DNA of 64,000 nucleotides from Serratia fonticola (GCF_006715025.1 NZ_VFMK01000001.1:3782001-3846000); one strand, 5' to 3'. Shown: positions 27,037 to 37,321, numbered from the stretch's first letter. Numbers and translations: made by a program. The notes: a model not told the origin generated them from the sequence alone.

Positions 27037-30000
27037 TTACGATTGTGGCACTTCTGCCACCGTAGTCCCCTGCGCTGGCAGTTCATTAGCAAAACCGCGC
27101 AGGCCAACAACATGTACATGTTCATGATTCTGGAACACTTTACGCACTAATTTATAGGTGGTGCCCTTTTCCGGACTGATATTTTCCGGCGCAGCAATAA
27201 TCAGCTGCATTTCCAGGCGATCGCAAAGTTCGAACAATGTGGCGATGGATTTGGCATCCAGACGCGCGGCTTCATCCAGGAACAGCAGGCGGCAAGGCGA
27301 GATATCTTTACCCCGTAAGCGACGTGACTCCTCTTCCCAGCTTTGAACCACCATCACCAGAATCGACATCCCGGTACCGATCGCTTCCCCTGTGGACAAC
27401 GCACCGCTTTCCGCACGCAGCCAACCGTCGGAACCACGGAAGACTTCGACTTCCAGCTCCAGGTAGTTACGGTAATCCAGTAGCTCCTCACCAATGGTTT
27501 GCGGTGTCCGTTGCCCCATATCAATCTGCGGATTCAGGCGTTGATACAGCTTGGCCAAGGCTTCGGAGAAGGTCAGACGATTACTGTTGAACAGATCCTG
27601 ATGCTGTTCCTGTTGCTCGGAGAGCACATCCAGCAGAGTGGCATGAGCTTCCCGCACGTTCACGTTCAGACGTACACTTTTTACCTGGCCGAAGGAAACC
27701 GCCTGCAACCCTTGGTTGAGCATACGAATACGATTCTGCTCACGCTGAATGGTCTTACGTATGATGTTTGCCACACTCTTAGAGCTGATAGCCAGTTTCT
27801 GTTCGCGTGCCGTCAACTCTTCTGTCAGACGCGCCAGTTCGATTTCCATCTGTTCGATAGCTTCGACCGGATCGTCGGTGCGGATGATATCCTGGCGGAT
27901 ACGCTCACGCAGATGCTGATACACCGCAATATAGAACTGGATTTTACGCTCAGGCCGCTTCGGATCTTCTGACAGGCGCAACACATCACGCAAATGCTCG
28001 TTATCCGCCACCGCCAGACGTAGCGCCCCCAATGCCTTATCCGACATTGAACGTAGCTCATCACCATCCATATAGGCCAGTTCACGACGGTGCAGACGGC
28101 GTTCAACGCCATTATCTTTCACCAGGCGCATTACGGCACACCAGCCCGCTTTGGCGGTAACAACCTGCTCACGCAGTTGATAATAATCACGCTCCAGCTT
28201 ACGCAGTTTTTTCTGCAGACTATCCATTTCGGCTTCGCAGAAGGTCAGCTGTTTCTCCAACTGATTACGGCGTGCACGGTTATTACTCAAGGATGCGTGC
28301 AGTTCATCGCGGCGCGTTCGTGCACGTGCTTCGGCATTGGCATCCGCTTGTACGCCAATGTCCACCAGTTCCTGACTCAGCTCTTTAAGCATATCGCGCT
28401 TGGCGTCATAGGAGCTTTTCAGTGAAGCCAGTACCTGGCTGTATTGCGTAAACTGGGTTTGATACTGGCGCAATTGCTCACGGGCACGGGTTCGTTCCGC
28501 TTCTGCATGTTCCAGGCGTTGACGCAGTTTATCATTGAGATCGTTGTTGGCATTCTGCATACCGGCTGAGTCGGCATAGCTGAAGTGTGCTCGACGTTGA
28601 ACCACTTCGGTCAAGGCGAAAGCCTGCTGCTTGGCCTGACGTTGGGTGGCCTGAGCTTGCGCATAATCTTGCTGCAATTGCTCATGCTGCTCTGGATCAC
28701 TTTGCAATACCGCGAGTAATGGCTCCAACTTGACCAAAGAAACACCGTGTTGCTGGATATAGCGCGCAGCATCCTGCGCATCGTTCATCTCTTCACGTAT
28801 TTCATCGACACGGTCTTGCAATGTTTCGTCATTCAACAGTGAAACCAGTGGCATCAGGCGGTTCAAGGCGGAGATGCCTTCTTTCGCCTGTTCGTACTGC
28901 TGACGCTGCTGCTGGTTTTGCGCTTCATGGTTATTGAGCGCACGCTCAATCTCACCGCGGCGGGTATTCATGGTACGGATTTCCGCTTCCGGATCCGCAT
29001 CAAAGGCAACCGCCAGGTGGGAACCGATAAAGCGGCTGAACGCCTGATGAGCACGCTGGGTTTTCTGCACATCAAATGACAAGGTGGCGTAACGCTCAGC
29101 CAGCGAGTCACGCTCAGCGTGAAGCACTTCCAGACGATTTTCACGGGCGGCGCGGCCGAACAGTGGCACTTCCGGATAACGTGAATAACGCCATTGGCGG
29201 TCAGCGATCTTCACCACCACCGCTTTTTCCTGTTCTTCTACAGCAAATACGCTGTCATCGAACGACTGCGGATCCCCTTCGATCAGATAGAGGTCTTCCG
29301 GGCAATCTTCCAACCCTTCCAACATCTCCCGGATCAGCGACAAATCCGGCACCACTATCGCATGGCGAGAAGGACCATAAAGCGCAGAGAAGTACGGGGC
29401 ATCGTCGATAGTGACATCATCATAGATTTCTGACAGCAATACGCCGCCAAAACGCTCGGCCAAGGTAACCAAGCGCTGATCTTCCGCACCACTTGGCTGG
29501 CTTAGGCGCTCAATCTGCGCTTCAACTTCACGCTTGCGGTTCGCAACCTCGTCACGCTCAACGGTCGTTTCACGTTCGCGCTCCAGCAGTTGCTGCATGT
29601 ACTCGGTGACTTGCTGGCTATCTTCGAAAACCTCACCACTCTGCTCACTAAGCTGGCTCAGCGAATCCTGAGCGGCCAACCAAATCGGCGCACGCGCAGT
29701 CAGTTCTTTAATACGCTGTTGGATCTGCTCCAGTTCCTGACGCATTTCCATCCGCCGCTCACCGGCTTCGCTGACGCTCTGCGACAACGACTCCAGACGC
29801 TCTTCCAGCTCTTGCTGCAAGGCATCAAGTTCATCCGGCTGATAGCTCTGCCCATGACGTTTACAGAACTCTTGTAACAGGCGCTCTGCATCCTGTTGCG
29901 AACGCAGACGCTGTTCGAGCTCGCTCAGACGCATGCGCAATGGCTGCACGCGTTCGGCCTGATGCTGTTGAGAAGGCCAATCGCGCAGCAGTTCACGGGC

Positions 30001-31491
30001 GGTTTGCCAGGCTTCGCTGCGGCTGACTTCACCTGCAATTTTACCCACCAGCTGATAGGCTTGCTCAAACTGGCTGTGAGCCGCATCAGCCACGCTCAGC
30101 TTTTGTTCCAACATCAGCAGGGCTTCTGTGGCTTCTTGCTCACGCGCCTGGAAGGTATCCAGCCATTCTTCGGCATTTTCGGCCGTCAGCTCCGGCACCT
30201 GACACAGTGCACGGGCACGCTCAAGCGCCTGGAGCGCCTGTTGGTACTGAATGGCGCGGGTTTGCTGTACGTCCAGTGCCTGTTGGTAATCGGCCAACTG
30301 GCTTTTCAGTTCATCAACTTCCAATTCCGCCGCTTCGGCACGCGCTTCGTTCTCTGCTTGCTGTTCGCTGGCTTCCGCCACAACTTCGTTCTGCTCTTCC
30401 AGACGATAGGTCAGCTCTTCCAGATCGCCCTCGTAGCGTTCGATCTTTTCTTGCTGACGCATTGCCGTCTGCACCAGATTCAGGTGATCGCTGGCGGCTT
30501 GATAATCGGTTTCCAGATCGGATTCGGCGGCGCTTTGCTCAGCCAGCTCACGGGCCATCTCTACGTGGCGGAACTGCTCTGCGGCCAGTTGCTTGCGGCT
30601 GCCCAGCAAATCACTGCGCAATACCAGCGCGCCATCCAGATGGATCCGCCGTTCATTGGCGTGACGCATGTAGTCTGCCGCAACGTAAGAGGTCGCTTCA
30701 GAGATCAAATGCTTGAACAAATCGCGATCCGATTGCGTCACGCGGATCGCCTCCAGCGTCATGCGGTTTTCGCGCAGCGCCGCTTCCATATCCTGGAAAG
30801 CTTTACGCACGCCGCTGTTTTCCGGCAACAGGTAATCACGCAGAGAACGGGTAATGGCGCTGGAAATACCGCCGTACAGCGAGGCCTCAATCAGACGATA
30901 GAACTTGCTACGATCGGCAGATGAACGCAGACGCTTCGGGATCACCCCCAGATCGAACATCAAAGCATGATAATCGGTGATGGAGTTGAACTGCTTGAAC
31001 TGCACCCCTTCCATCTCTTCGACACGCTCTTTCAGCTCCTGCAACGAAAGCACACGCGCCTGACGCTCCCCCACGGTCTGGGTCAGCAGTTCTGTCGGCT
31101 GTATGGCCGTCGGCAACCCCTGAATGGTGAAAGGCTTGATATCGACTTTACGATCGCGCCCTGCCACCTGCTGCAAACGCACCCCCACCACCACGCGCTG
31201 ATGACGGGAGTTGATCACATCCAGCGTGGAGTAGCAGACGCCGGCGCGCAATTTACCGTGCAGACCTTTATCACGCGAACCGCTGGTGGCACCGGCTTCG
31301 GTGGTATTGCGAAAGTGCAGCAGCGTCAGATCCGGGATCAGCGCCGTAACAAATGCGGCCATCGTGGTGGACTTGCCGGCACCGTTACCACCGGACAAGG
31401 TGGTCACCAACTCATCCAAATCAAAGGTACGGGCAAAGAAACCGTTCCAGTTAACCAGCGTCAATGAGCGAAATTTACCGCGTTCAATCAT
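27037..31491 (-). CDS. mukB: MukB, SMC-like chromosome condensin
   Basis: This is the core ATPase of the MukBEF complex that organises and segregates the chromosome. It has 1484 residues (E. coli 1486). It has Walker A GGNGAGKSTTMAAF near residue 33, long coiled coils rich in Gln/Glu/Arg, a central hinge (about 650-800), and a C-terminal head with signature LSTGEAIGTGMS and Walker B LLFLDEAARLDAKS. It is cytoplasmic. Its ATG overlaps the mukE stop (ATGA at 31488-31491). It is the last gene of cmoM-mukF-mukE-mukB, which ends at a good terminator. Confidence 0.99.
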   Translation of the reverse strand: MIERGKFRSLTLVNWNGFFARTFDLDELVTTLSGGNGAGKSTTMAAFVTALIPDLTLLHFRNTTEAGATSGSRDKGLHGKLRAGVCYSTLDVINSRHQRVVVGVRLQQVAGRDRKVDIKPFTIQGLPTAIQPTELLTQTVGERQARVLSLQELKERVEEMEGVQFKQFNSITDYHALMFDLGVIPKRLRSSADRSKFYRLIEASLYGGISSAITRSLRDYLLPENSGVRKAFQDMEAALRENRMTLEAIRVTQSDRDLFKHLISEATSYVAADYMRHANERRIHLDGALVLRSDLLGSRKQLAAEQFRHVEMARELAEQSAAESDLETDYQAASDHLNLVQTAMRQQEKIERYEGDLEELTYRLEEQNEVVAEASEQQAENEARAEAAELEVDELKSQLADYQQALDVQQTRAIQYQQALQALERARALCQVPELTAENAEEWLDTFQAREQEATEALLMLEQKLSVADAAHSQFEQAYQLVGKIAGEVSRSEAWQTARELLRDWPSQQHQAERVQPLRMRLSELEQRLRSQQDAERLLQEFCKRHGQSYQPDELDALQQELEERLESLSQSVSEAGERRMEMRQELEQIQQRIKELTARAPIWLAAQDSLSQLSEQSGEVFEDSQQVTEYMQQLLERERETTVERDEVANRKREVEAQIERLSQPSGAEDQRLVTLAERFGGVLLSEIYDDVTIDDAPYFSALYGPSRHAIVVPDLSLIREMLEGLEDCPEDLYLIEGDPQSFDDSVFAVEEQEKAVVVKIADRQWRYSRYPEVPLFGRAARENRLEVLHAERDSLAERYATLSFDVQKTQRAHQAFSRFIGSHLAVAFDADPEAEIRTMNTRRGEIERALNNHEAQNQQQRQQYEQAKEGISALNRLMPLVSLLNDETLQDRVDEIREEMNDAQDAARYIQQHGVSLVKLEPLLAVLQSDPEQHEQLQQDYAQAQATQRQAKQQAFALTEVVQRRAHFSYADSAGMQNANNDLNDKLRQRLEHAEAERTRAREQLRQYQTQFTQYSQVLASLKSSYDAKRDMLKELSQELVDIGVQADANAEARARTRRDELHASLSNNRARRNQLEKQLTFCEAEMDSLQKKLRKLERDYYQLREQVVTAKAGWCAVMRLVKDNGVERRLHRRELAYMDGDELRSMSDKALGALRLAVADNEHLRDVLRLSEDPKRPERKIQFYIAVYQHLRERIRQDIIRTDDPVEAIEQMEIELARLTEELTAREQKLAISSKSVANIIRKTIQREQNRIRMLNQGLQAVSFGQVKSVRLNVNVREAHATLLDVLSEQQEQHQDLFNSNRLTFSEALAKLYQRLNPQIDMGQRTPQTIGEELLDYRNYLELEVEVFRGSDGWLRAESGALSTGEAIGTGMSILVMVVQSWEEESRRLRGKDISPCRLLFLDEAARLDAKSIATLFELCDRLEMQLIIAAPENISPEKGTTYKLVRKVFQNHEHVHVVGLRGFANELPAQGTTVAEVPQS

Positions 31492-32207
31492 TCCTGTTCA
31501 TCCTCTGCACCGTCTGTGGCGGACTCTGCCTGCGAATCTTCAGCATCATTGAGCGACAGGCTGTTTTCAACCGGCATGGCTTCACCATCACGGATCATAC
31601 GCAACTGCGCTTCACGCGGATCATCACCACTACGCACATCTGCACCGAAACGGAATACCGCCTCGGTAATGCGGAATTTACTGCTGTCATTGCCCATGAA
31701 ATACACCATGCCCAGGCGGCGCAGGCGATTGAGGGATGAGCGAACTTTTTCGTGCAGCTTCTGGCGATCAAGATCCGAACCAGTAGAACGCTGGTTGACG
31801 AATTTCAGCAACTTGCTCTCATCCGCCAGGCTCAACAGCTCATCGTACAGTTCCTGATGGCTGAAGATGCCTTCGTGCGCCAGTCGCTCAGGGCTGAGAT
31901 AGAGATAACAGAGGATCTTGCCAACCATCATGTCCAGTTCGGAAAGCACCGAACGCGGGATCAGCGTGGTCGAGCGCGGACGCAGGTAGAAAAACCCTTC
32001 CGGCGCACGGATCAGCTCTACGCTGTAGCGAGCATAAAACTCTTCCAGCTCATCCTGAAAATCCATTAAGAAGGCGTGGTTGTCCAGCTCATCGATACCG
32101 ATGTGACGACCTGCACGCAGTTGGCTGTCCAACGCCGGAAACAGCGTATTAGACAATGCCTTGGCCAGCTTGACTGGCATTACTTGTTCAATATTTGTCG
32201 ATGACAT
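31488..32207 (-). CDS. mukE: MukE, condensin subunit
   Basis: This is the winged-helix (kite-type) subunit that bridges MukF and the MukB heads. From ATG 32207 (MSSTNIEQVMPVKLAKAL) it has 239 residues against 234 in E. coli; the acidic C-terminal tail is a little longer. The frame is open further upstream, but only 32207 matches the family. It overlaps the mukF 3' end by 20 bp and mukB by 4 bp, so the three are translationally coupled. Confidence 0.97.
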   Translation of the reverse strand: MSSTNIEQVMPVKLAKALSNTLFPALDSQLRAGRHIGIDELDNHAFLMDFQDELEEFYARYSVELIRAPEGFFYLRPRSTTLIPRSVLSELDMMVGKILCYLYLSPERLAHEGIFSHQELYDELLSLADESKLLKFVNQRSTGSDLDRQKLHEKVRSSLNRLRRLGMVYFMGNDSSKFRITEAVFRFGADVRSGDDPREAQLRMIRDGEAMPVENSLSLNDAEDSQAESATDGAEDEQE

Positions 32208-33510
32208 GGGCCTGTACCTTGGCTCCGTAATCATTGATTGCCTGCCATTGCGCTGGCAACCCTGAAAAATCAGCTTCAGCCACACCAAGGCGCACTGCCT
32301 GGTCGACCACTATACGAGCGACGTCAAAGTGACGCGCACGCGGATATTGCGCCAGATAATCGCGCATGACCGCTCCCAAATCGAGCGGCATTTTCTGTTC
32401 CTGATACACCTTCAGTGCCTGTTCGATCATGGCAGCCAACTGTTCGCGGATTTCGCTGAACTCTTCATACTCCAGATCTGGCGGCAGTTCCCCGGTGACC
32501 TCATCACTGCGTAACGCCAGTTCTTCGTCGCGCATATCAAGCAGACGGTCGGCATTGGCATGGGTCAGCGTCCAAGGGTTCTCGAAGTAGTTTTGTACCG
32601 ATTGGCGCAGGCGCTGCGCGAACACACGGTTTTTATCCATATCGATCGCGGTACGGATAAACTTGTGAACGTGGCGGTCATAGCCGATCCACAGATCGAT
32701 CGCCTGTTGCCCCCAACTGATGATACGGTCCAGTTTGCTTTGCAGGTCGAAAACCAGCTTATCGACAAAGCCCAACTCCATTTCACCCAGCGTGGCATCC
32801 TGAATACGCAGCAGGTTGGCCTGGAGTTTATCACCTGCGGCTTCCAACGTATCCTGCAGTTCACGTAACGTCCCAGAGGTTTCCGACAGCAACATCTCAC
32901 AACTGGAGATCGCCGCACGCCAATCCTGGTTGAGCAACGCAGCAATGTCCTCTTTAACGCTTTGCTGCTGTTCATCCATCAGGCGCTGCGTCAGGTCGAT
33001 ACTGTCAAAGATCTCCGCTACCGAATATTTTAGCGGCGCAAACACATTGCGATGCCAGTGAAAATCATCCCCGCCCTCTTCGGCAGCATCTGCGGCGCGC
33101 TTCAACTCCTCTGCCACAATCGACAACTGCATCGAAAGGCGCAACGTGGAGAATTCCCGCTGACGGATATAATAATCAGTAATACCGATGCCCAACGGGG
33201 TCAGGCGGTAGATGGCATTGCCGTCTGCCAACTCGCTGGTAAAGCGGTTCAGCAAGCGCTGACGCACCATATCGTTTATCGCATTATTGGCGCGCATCGC
33301 GACCGTTTCATGCGTCTGTTCAAACCCTTTACTGACATGGCGAAATGCATCAACCAGCTCACCTTCGCTCATCTCGCCGTCCAACCGCTCACCATTTAAC
33401 GTGGCGATAGCGAGCAGAAATGCAAGACGCTCAGTGGGGAGCGAAATAGAGAAATCATTTTTCCGTGCCCAGGCAACCAGTTCGGGTACTGTCTGGGAAA
33501 ATTCACTCAT
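32188..33510 (-). CDS. mukF: MukF, condensin kleisin
   Basis: This kleisin links the two MukB heads and dimerises through its N-terminal winged-helix domain. It has 440 residues, equal to E. coli. The start MSEFSQTVPELVAWARKNDFSISLPTERLAFL matches (shown in part: VPELVAWARKNDFS), and the C-terminal winged helix ends VQAHVIDKY. Its ATG overlaps the cmoM stop by four bases. A helical middle (about 120-290) carries the MukB-neck binding region of the family. Confidence 0.98.
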   Translation of the reverse strand: MSEFSQTVPELVAWARKNDFSISLPTERLAFLLAIATLNGERLDGEMSEGELVDAFRHVSKGFEQTHETVAMRANNAINDMVRQRLLNRFTSELADGNAIYRLTPLGIGITDYYIRQREFSTLRLSMQLSIVAEELKRAADAAEEGGDDFHWHRNVFAPLKYSVAEIFDSIDLTQRLMDEQQQSVKEDIAALLNQDWRAAISSCEMLLSETSGTLRELQDTLEAAGDKLQANLLRIQDATLGEMELGFVDKLVFDLQSKLDRIISWGQQAIDLWIGYDRHVHKFIRTAIDMDKNRVFAQRLRQSVQNYFENPWTLTHANADRLLDMRDEELALRSDEVTGELPPDLEYEEFSEIREQLAAMIEQALKVYQEQKMPLDLGAVMRDYLAQYPRARHFDVARIVVDQAVRLGVAEADFSGLPAQWQAINDYGAKVQAHVIDKY

Positions 33511-34292
33511 AGTTCGTCCTTCAGGTTTGGTTTATGCGCCATGACGTGAATATAGCGCCCCAAACTCACGTACGGCTCCTGCCGGCAATAGTGCTGTTCA
33601 AGCGCCAGTAATTCTTCAAATTTTTGTGTCTGCAACTGCCGGCTTTGCAGATAGTCATGGAAAACCCTCACGCCGGTTTTCCCTGAAATCTGCATGCCCA
33701 TCTGTTCCAGCCAGCCGTATACCTGCGGAGGGTTATGCGGATACTGCGGCGACAGAGAGCGCTTACGGCGCCTTCTGACTTCGGGATCCACCAGTTGGAA
33801 ATTACCCAACACCACATTGCGCATCAATAGACCGTTGGCATTGAAGAACATCAGAGAAAGCGCCCCACCAGGCAGCAGGCAATCGAACAACGCCTGCAAC
33901 GCCACTTGCGGTTCGGCAATCCACTCCAGCACGGCATGAAACAATATCAGATCGACCGGTTGTTCCAAGTGCTTGCCTATCTCCTGTGCCGAACTTTGTA
34001 TGAATTGCATGTTCTGGCTCACACCTTTCTGCTCTGCCAGCAACGCGGCGCGCTGGATCATCTCACCAGAAAGATCGCACAACAAGACCTGATGGCCTAA
34101 TTCTGCCAGTTGGCAAGCCAGATGGCCTTCCCCCCCGCCGGCATCCAGAATACGCAATGGCCGCTGCGGCAACTGGCCCAGCAACGTGGTCAGATCCTGC
34201 CAGACCACCGCCTGACGGATTTTTCCCTTGGTGGTGCCGTAAATATTACGCGCAAACTTCTCAGCAATATCGTCAAAATTGCGATCCTGCAT
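33507..34292 (-). CDS. cmoM: CmoM, tRNA 5-carboxymethoxyuridine methyltransferase
   Basis: This SAM-dependent enzyme methylates cmo5U34 to the methyl ester mcmo5U in certain tRNAs; it was formerly smtA. From ATG 34292 it has 261 residues, equal to E. coli. The SAM-binding motif LDAGGGEGHLACQLAELGH is clear, followed by LCDLSGEM and DLILFHAVLEW. It is the first gene of the muk operon and is divergent from elyC. The upstream extension to 34331 is not family-like. Confidence 0.96.
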   Translation of the reverse strand: MQDRNFDDIAEKFARNIYGTTKGKIRQAVVWQDLTTLLGQLPQRPLRILDAGGGEGHLACQLAELGHQVLLCDLSGEMIQRAALLAEQKGVSQNMQFIQSSAQEIGKHLEQPVDLILFHAVLEWIAEPQVALQALFDCLLPGGALSLMFFNANGLLMRNVVLGNFQLVDPEVRRRRKRSLSPQYPHNPPQVYGWLEQMGMQISGKTGVRVFHDYLQSRQLQTQKFEELLALEQHYCRQEPYVSLGRYIHVMAHKPNLKDEL

Positions 34293-34444
34293 GAACAACG
34301 GCTCCACTGATTTTATCTTGGCTCGCGGCAAAGTGCCTGCCCATTCAAACCTGCTATTTTGGCACAGACTGGCTTAGAATAAATCTTCTTGCGGCGTGTT
34401 TACGCCCAGATGCCGTTTTTTCGCCCAAAAGGACCTGATTTTTG

Positions 34445-35224
34445 ATGTTATTTAACCTGAAAAAGTTCATTGGCAACCTGATGATGCCCTTACCCACACT
34501 GCTATTGCTCATGGGGCTGGCATTATTGCTGCTGTGGTTCACCCGCTGGCAGAAAAGCGGCAAAGTTATTTTAAGCCTGAGTTGGCTGCTGTTACTGCTG
34601 CTCAGCCTGCAACCGGTCGCGGATCGCCTGCTGCGGCCGCTGGAATCAGATTATGTGACCTATCGCGGCAGCGACCCGGTTGATTATATCGTGGTATTGG
34701 GTGGCGGTTACACTTTTAACCCGGATTGGGCCCCCAGTTCCAACCTGATTGGTAACAGCCTGCCACGGGTTACGGAAGGTGTCAGACTCTATCTGACACA
34801 TCCGGGCAGTAAAATGGTCTTTACCGGGGCGCGTGGGGCAAATACGTTAAGCAATGCGGCCACTGCCGCGCGCGTGGCGGAGAGCCTAGGCGTGCCGTCA
34901 AGCGACATAGTCATTCTGGACCGTCCGCTGGATACCGAACAAGAGGCCGCACAGGTCGCCGGGTTAGTGGGGGGAAAACCGTTTATTCTGGTGACATCCG
35001 CAAACCACCTGCCGCGGGCAATGCGCTTTTTTGAGGCCCAAGGGTTGCATCCTATCCCGGCTCCGGCCAATCAACTGGCAATCAGCTCACCGCTGAATAT
35101 CTGGGATCGTGTGATGCCTTCTTCCATGTTTCTTGGGCACAGTGAACGCGCAGTGTATGAAACCCTGGGTAGCCTGTGGCAGCGATTAAAAGGGGATCGC
35201 GAAGCAATCCCTGACGCAGAATGA
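34445..35224 (+). CDS. elyC: ElyC, envelope biogenesis factor (DUF218)
   Basis: This inner-membrane protein is needed for peptidoglycan synthesis at low temperature and is linked to undecaprenyl phosphate metabolism in E. coli. From ATG 34445 it has 259 residues, equal to E. coli. It has two N-terminal membrane segments (about 14-32 and 38-55), then a DUF218 domain with YIVVLGGGYTF, SLPRVTEGVRLY, GARGANTLSNAATAARVA and VTSANHLPRAM. A TTG codon just before the ATG is in frame but unneeded. Its stop abuts the ycbJ stop (convergent, no gap). Confidence 0.94.
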   Translation: MLFNLKKFIGNLMMPLPTLLLLMGLALLLLWFTRWQKSGKVILSLSWLLLLLLSLQPVADRLLRPLESDYVTYRGSDPVDYIVVLGGGYTFNPDWAPSSNLIGNSLPRVTEGVRLYLTHPGSKMVFTGARGANTLSNAATAARVAESLGVPSSDIVILDRPLDTEQEAAQVAGLVGGKPFILVTSANHLPRAMRFFEAQGLHPIPAPANQLAISSPLNIWDRVMPSSMFLGHSERAVYETLGSLWQRLKGDREAIPDAE

Positions 35225-36121
35225 TTAGTCGGCAAGCCAGGGCAGCAGCTGTTTTGACGCCTGATCGAACAGTATGCGGTCCAGCTTGCCCGTATGGATC
35301 ATCCTGGCCACGGCCTCCCACACCACATACAGCCAACGCCGAGACAGGAAAGACTCGGCTACCGGTGCGTGCTGCAGATAGCGAAACAGCAGTTGTTCCG
35401 GCATCCCTGCCTCACAGAGCCTGAACAGTTCATACTCTCTTGGCGCCCACAGCATCATTCCTGGATTGAGCATCGCCAGCAGTTGATCGGTCTTGGCGTC
35501 TTTGAGCATACTGCGCAAAGAGAGGTTACCGTGAACCAACACACAAGGATCGTCAAAACCCGCAAAAAAGTGAGTCAGCATTTCACGTGTGCGGTAAAGC
35601 AGGCGGCGATCCGCCATGGTTAACAGCGGCGAGTTCAGATTACTCAAGGTTGACCAAAGCACCTCGATTCGCTGTTGGTACCAACTGAACCAGTCATTTT
35701 CCTGGGAGCTATCGACAGTACCGACACAGCCGTGGCTGTCGATGCGATGCCAGGCAAGCACACCTTCAATAATCTGCTCCATCAATACATCCCAGCGATC
35801 CGGGGTACGCGTTGGTGCTTCAACCGAAACGCCACGCAGGCGTTCGATCAGCAAAATCTCTTTGTAAGGTGCCTGATGGCTATAGACCGCGCCATAAACG
35901 GTGGGGAGGCGGATATCCCCTTCCCGCGCCAGCATGGAGAGTTTGTAAGCCTCCTGCTGGGCAATCCCTTCACAGATGAAGCTTTTCGCCATCAACGGAA
36001 TCGCATGATCCTGCCGATCGTACAACGAATACATATGCGCATAGGGTTGTTCACTGACACGTTCTATACGGCTGACGGACTCCCCCAGCACAATACTTAA
36101 TTCGGCACGCAGCTGCTCCAT
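35225..36121 (-). CDS. ycbJ: YcbJ, aminoglycoside-phosphotransferase-like protein
   Basis: This protein of unknown role has 298 residues (E. coli 297) and a kinase-like phosphotransferase fold. EILLIERLRGVSVEAPTRTP, the catalytic-loop-like VLVHGNLSLRSMLKD and LNPGMMLWAPREYELFRL match YcbJ. The loop reads HGN rather than the HGD of active aminoglycoside kinases, so catalytic activity is uncertain. It is cytoplasmic. It is convergent with elyC. Confidence 0.9.
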   Translation of the reverse strand: MEQLRAELSIVLGESVSRIERVSEQPYAHMYSLYDRQDHAIPLMAKSFICEGIAQQEAYKLSMLAREGDIRLPTVYGAVYSHQAPYKEILLIERLRGVSVEAPTRTPDRWDVLMEQIIEGVLAWHRIDSHGCVGTVDSSQENDWFSWYQQRIEVLWSTLSNLNSPLLTMADRRLLYRTREMLTHFFAGFDDPCVLVHGNLSLRSMLKDAKTDQLLAMLNPGMMLWAPREYELFRLCEAGMPEQLLFRYLQHAPVAESFLSRRWLYVVWEAVARMIHTGKLDRILFDQASKQLLPWLAD

Positions 36122-36231
36122 TGGGCAAAACCCTCCAGTTTAAGGAAAAGCGCCATACATCATCGAACGAGGAACGGAGAAATACTTCAACGCAGATCAA
36201 TAAAATGGGGATCAACAAACAGGAAATGAGG

Positions 36232-36260
36232 TGGCCGGAACAGGTGTTATGCGCCGGCCA
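36232..36260 (-). terminator. hairpin downstream of kdsB
   Basis: TGGCCGG (36232-36238) pairs with CCGGCCA (36254-36260) across a 15-nt loop, 10 nt past the kdsB stop. There is no U-run, so termination is uncertain. Confidence 0.4.
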
Positions 36261-36269
36261 AATACAGAC

Positions 36270-37019
36270 TCAAGGCTTGATACTGTCTCGCACCCGCTGT
36301 AGGTCTTCTGGCGTATCGACACCGACGCTAGGAATAGCCTGCGCCACCGCCACGTGAATCTTTTCGCCGTACCACAGCACGCGTAGCTGTTCCAACAGCT
36401 CGATTTGTTCCAACTGGCTGGGTTGCCAGCTGACGTAGCGACGGACAAAGCCCGCGCGATATGCATAGATACCAATATGGCGCAGCAGGCTATTGCCAAT
36501 GGTTTCTTTCGATTGGGCAAAACGCTCACGGTCCCACGGAATGGTCGCACGCGAGAAATAGAGCGCGTAACCCTGAGCGTCCATGACCACCTTGACCGCA
36601 TTCGGATTGAAGGCTTCTTCCGCGGTATCGATCGGCACGGCCAGCGTGGCCATACCAGCAGTGCTCGCGGCCAGATTCTCTGCCACCTGGCGCACGATAA
36701 CCGGCGGGATCAAGGGTTCATCGCCCTGAACATTGACGATAATTTCATCATCATTAAACCCGCACTTCTCAATCACTTCCGCCAAGCGTTCAGTACCGGA
36801 GTGATGCTCAGGGCTGGTCATACAGACTTCACCACCGGCAGCCTCCACCGCTTTAGCCACATCAGGATGATCGGTAGCGACAATAACACGGGAAGCCCCC
36901 GATTCACGTGCACGCTCCATCACATGCACCACCATCGGCTTTCCATGGATATCCGCCAGAGGTTTACCCGGCAAGCGGGTAGACGCATAACGCGCAGGAA
37001 TGATAGCGATAAAACTCAT
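36270..37019 (-). CDS. kdsB: KdsB, CMP-KDO synthetase
   Basis: This enzyme activates 3-deoxy-D-manno-octulosonate with CTP for lipopolysaccharide inner-core synthesis. It has 249 residues (E. coli 248). The nucleotide-binding N-terminus FIAIIPARYASTRLPGKPL, the NVQGDEPLIPP block and GIYAYRAGFVRRY are typical. It is cytoplasmic. Its start overlaps the ycaR stop (ATGA at 37016-37019). In E. coli the run is msbA-lpxK-ycaQ-ycaR-kdsB; here ycaR-kdsB is separated from ycaQ by repeats. Confidence 0.98.
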   Translation of the reverse strand: MSFIAIIPARYASTRLPGKPLADIHGKPMVVHVMERARESGASRVIVATDHPDVAKAVEAAGGEVCMTSPEHHSGTERLAEVIEKCGFNDDEIIVNVQGDEPLIPPVIVRQVAENLAASTAGMATLAVPIDTAEEAFNPNAVKVVMDAQGYALYFSRATIPWDRERFAQSKETIGNSLLRHIGIYAYRAGFVRRYVSWQPSQLEQIELLEQLRVLWYGEKIHVAVAQAIPSVGVDTPEDLQRVRDSIKP

Positions 37020-37198
37020 GCGTGTTTCTCTTCCAGTGACAGTGGACGCGCTTCGTTTTCCAGCAATACCGGGATGCCATCGCGCAATGGGTAGGCCAGG
37101 CCGTCCACTTTACAGACCAATTCCTGATTTTCTTTATTAAAATAGAGCTTACCGTTGCATACCGGGCAGGCAACGATTTCAAGTAAACGGTGATCCAT
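37016..37198 (-). CDS. ycaR: YcaR, Trm112-like small protein
   Basis: This 60-residue UPF0434 protein matches E. coli YcaR in length and sequence (MDHRLLEIVACPVCNGKL, DGLAYPLRDGIPVLL). A single CPVC pair is present, so a zinc site would need a dimer or be degenerate. Function is unknown in bacteria; eukaryotic Trm112 is a methyltransferase partner. GGAGG sits just before the ATG. It is coupled to kdsB by a four-base overlap. Confidence 0.94.
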   Translation of the reverse strand: MDHRLLEIVACPVCNGKLYFNKENQELVCKVDGLAYPLRDGIPVLLENEARPLSLEEKHA

Positions 37199-37321
37199 GC
37201 TTCCTCCAGGGGGAAGTGACTATCAGGGAAAGTGCGTGAGGATAGCATAACGCTATGGAGCAGGTTAATCATCGCTTGATTTACGCAGGCGTTCGCTGAA
37301 CGAGGAATTTTTCCGCAGGGG

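Noticed and set aside
29896..30924. 342-codon open frame opposite mukB
   Set aside because: It lies inside the Gln/Leu-rich coiled-coil coding region and reflects its composition.
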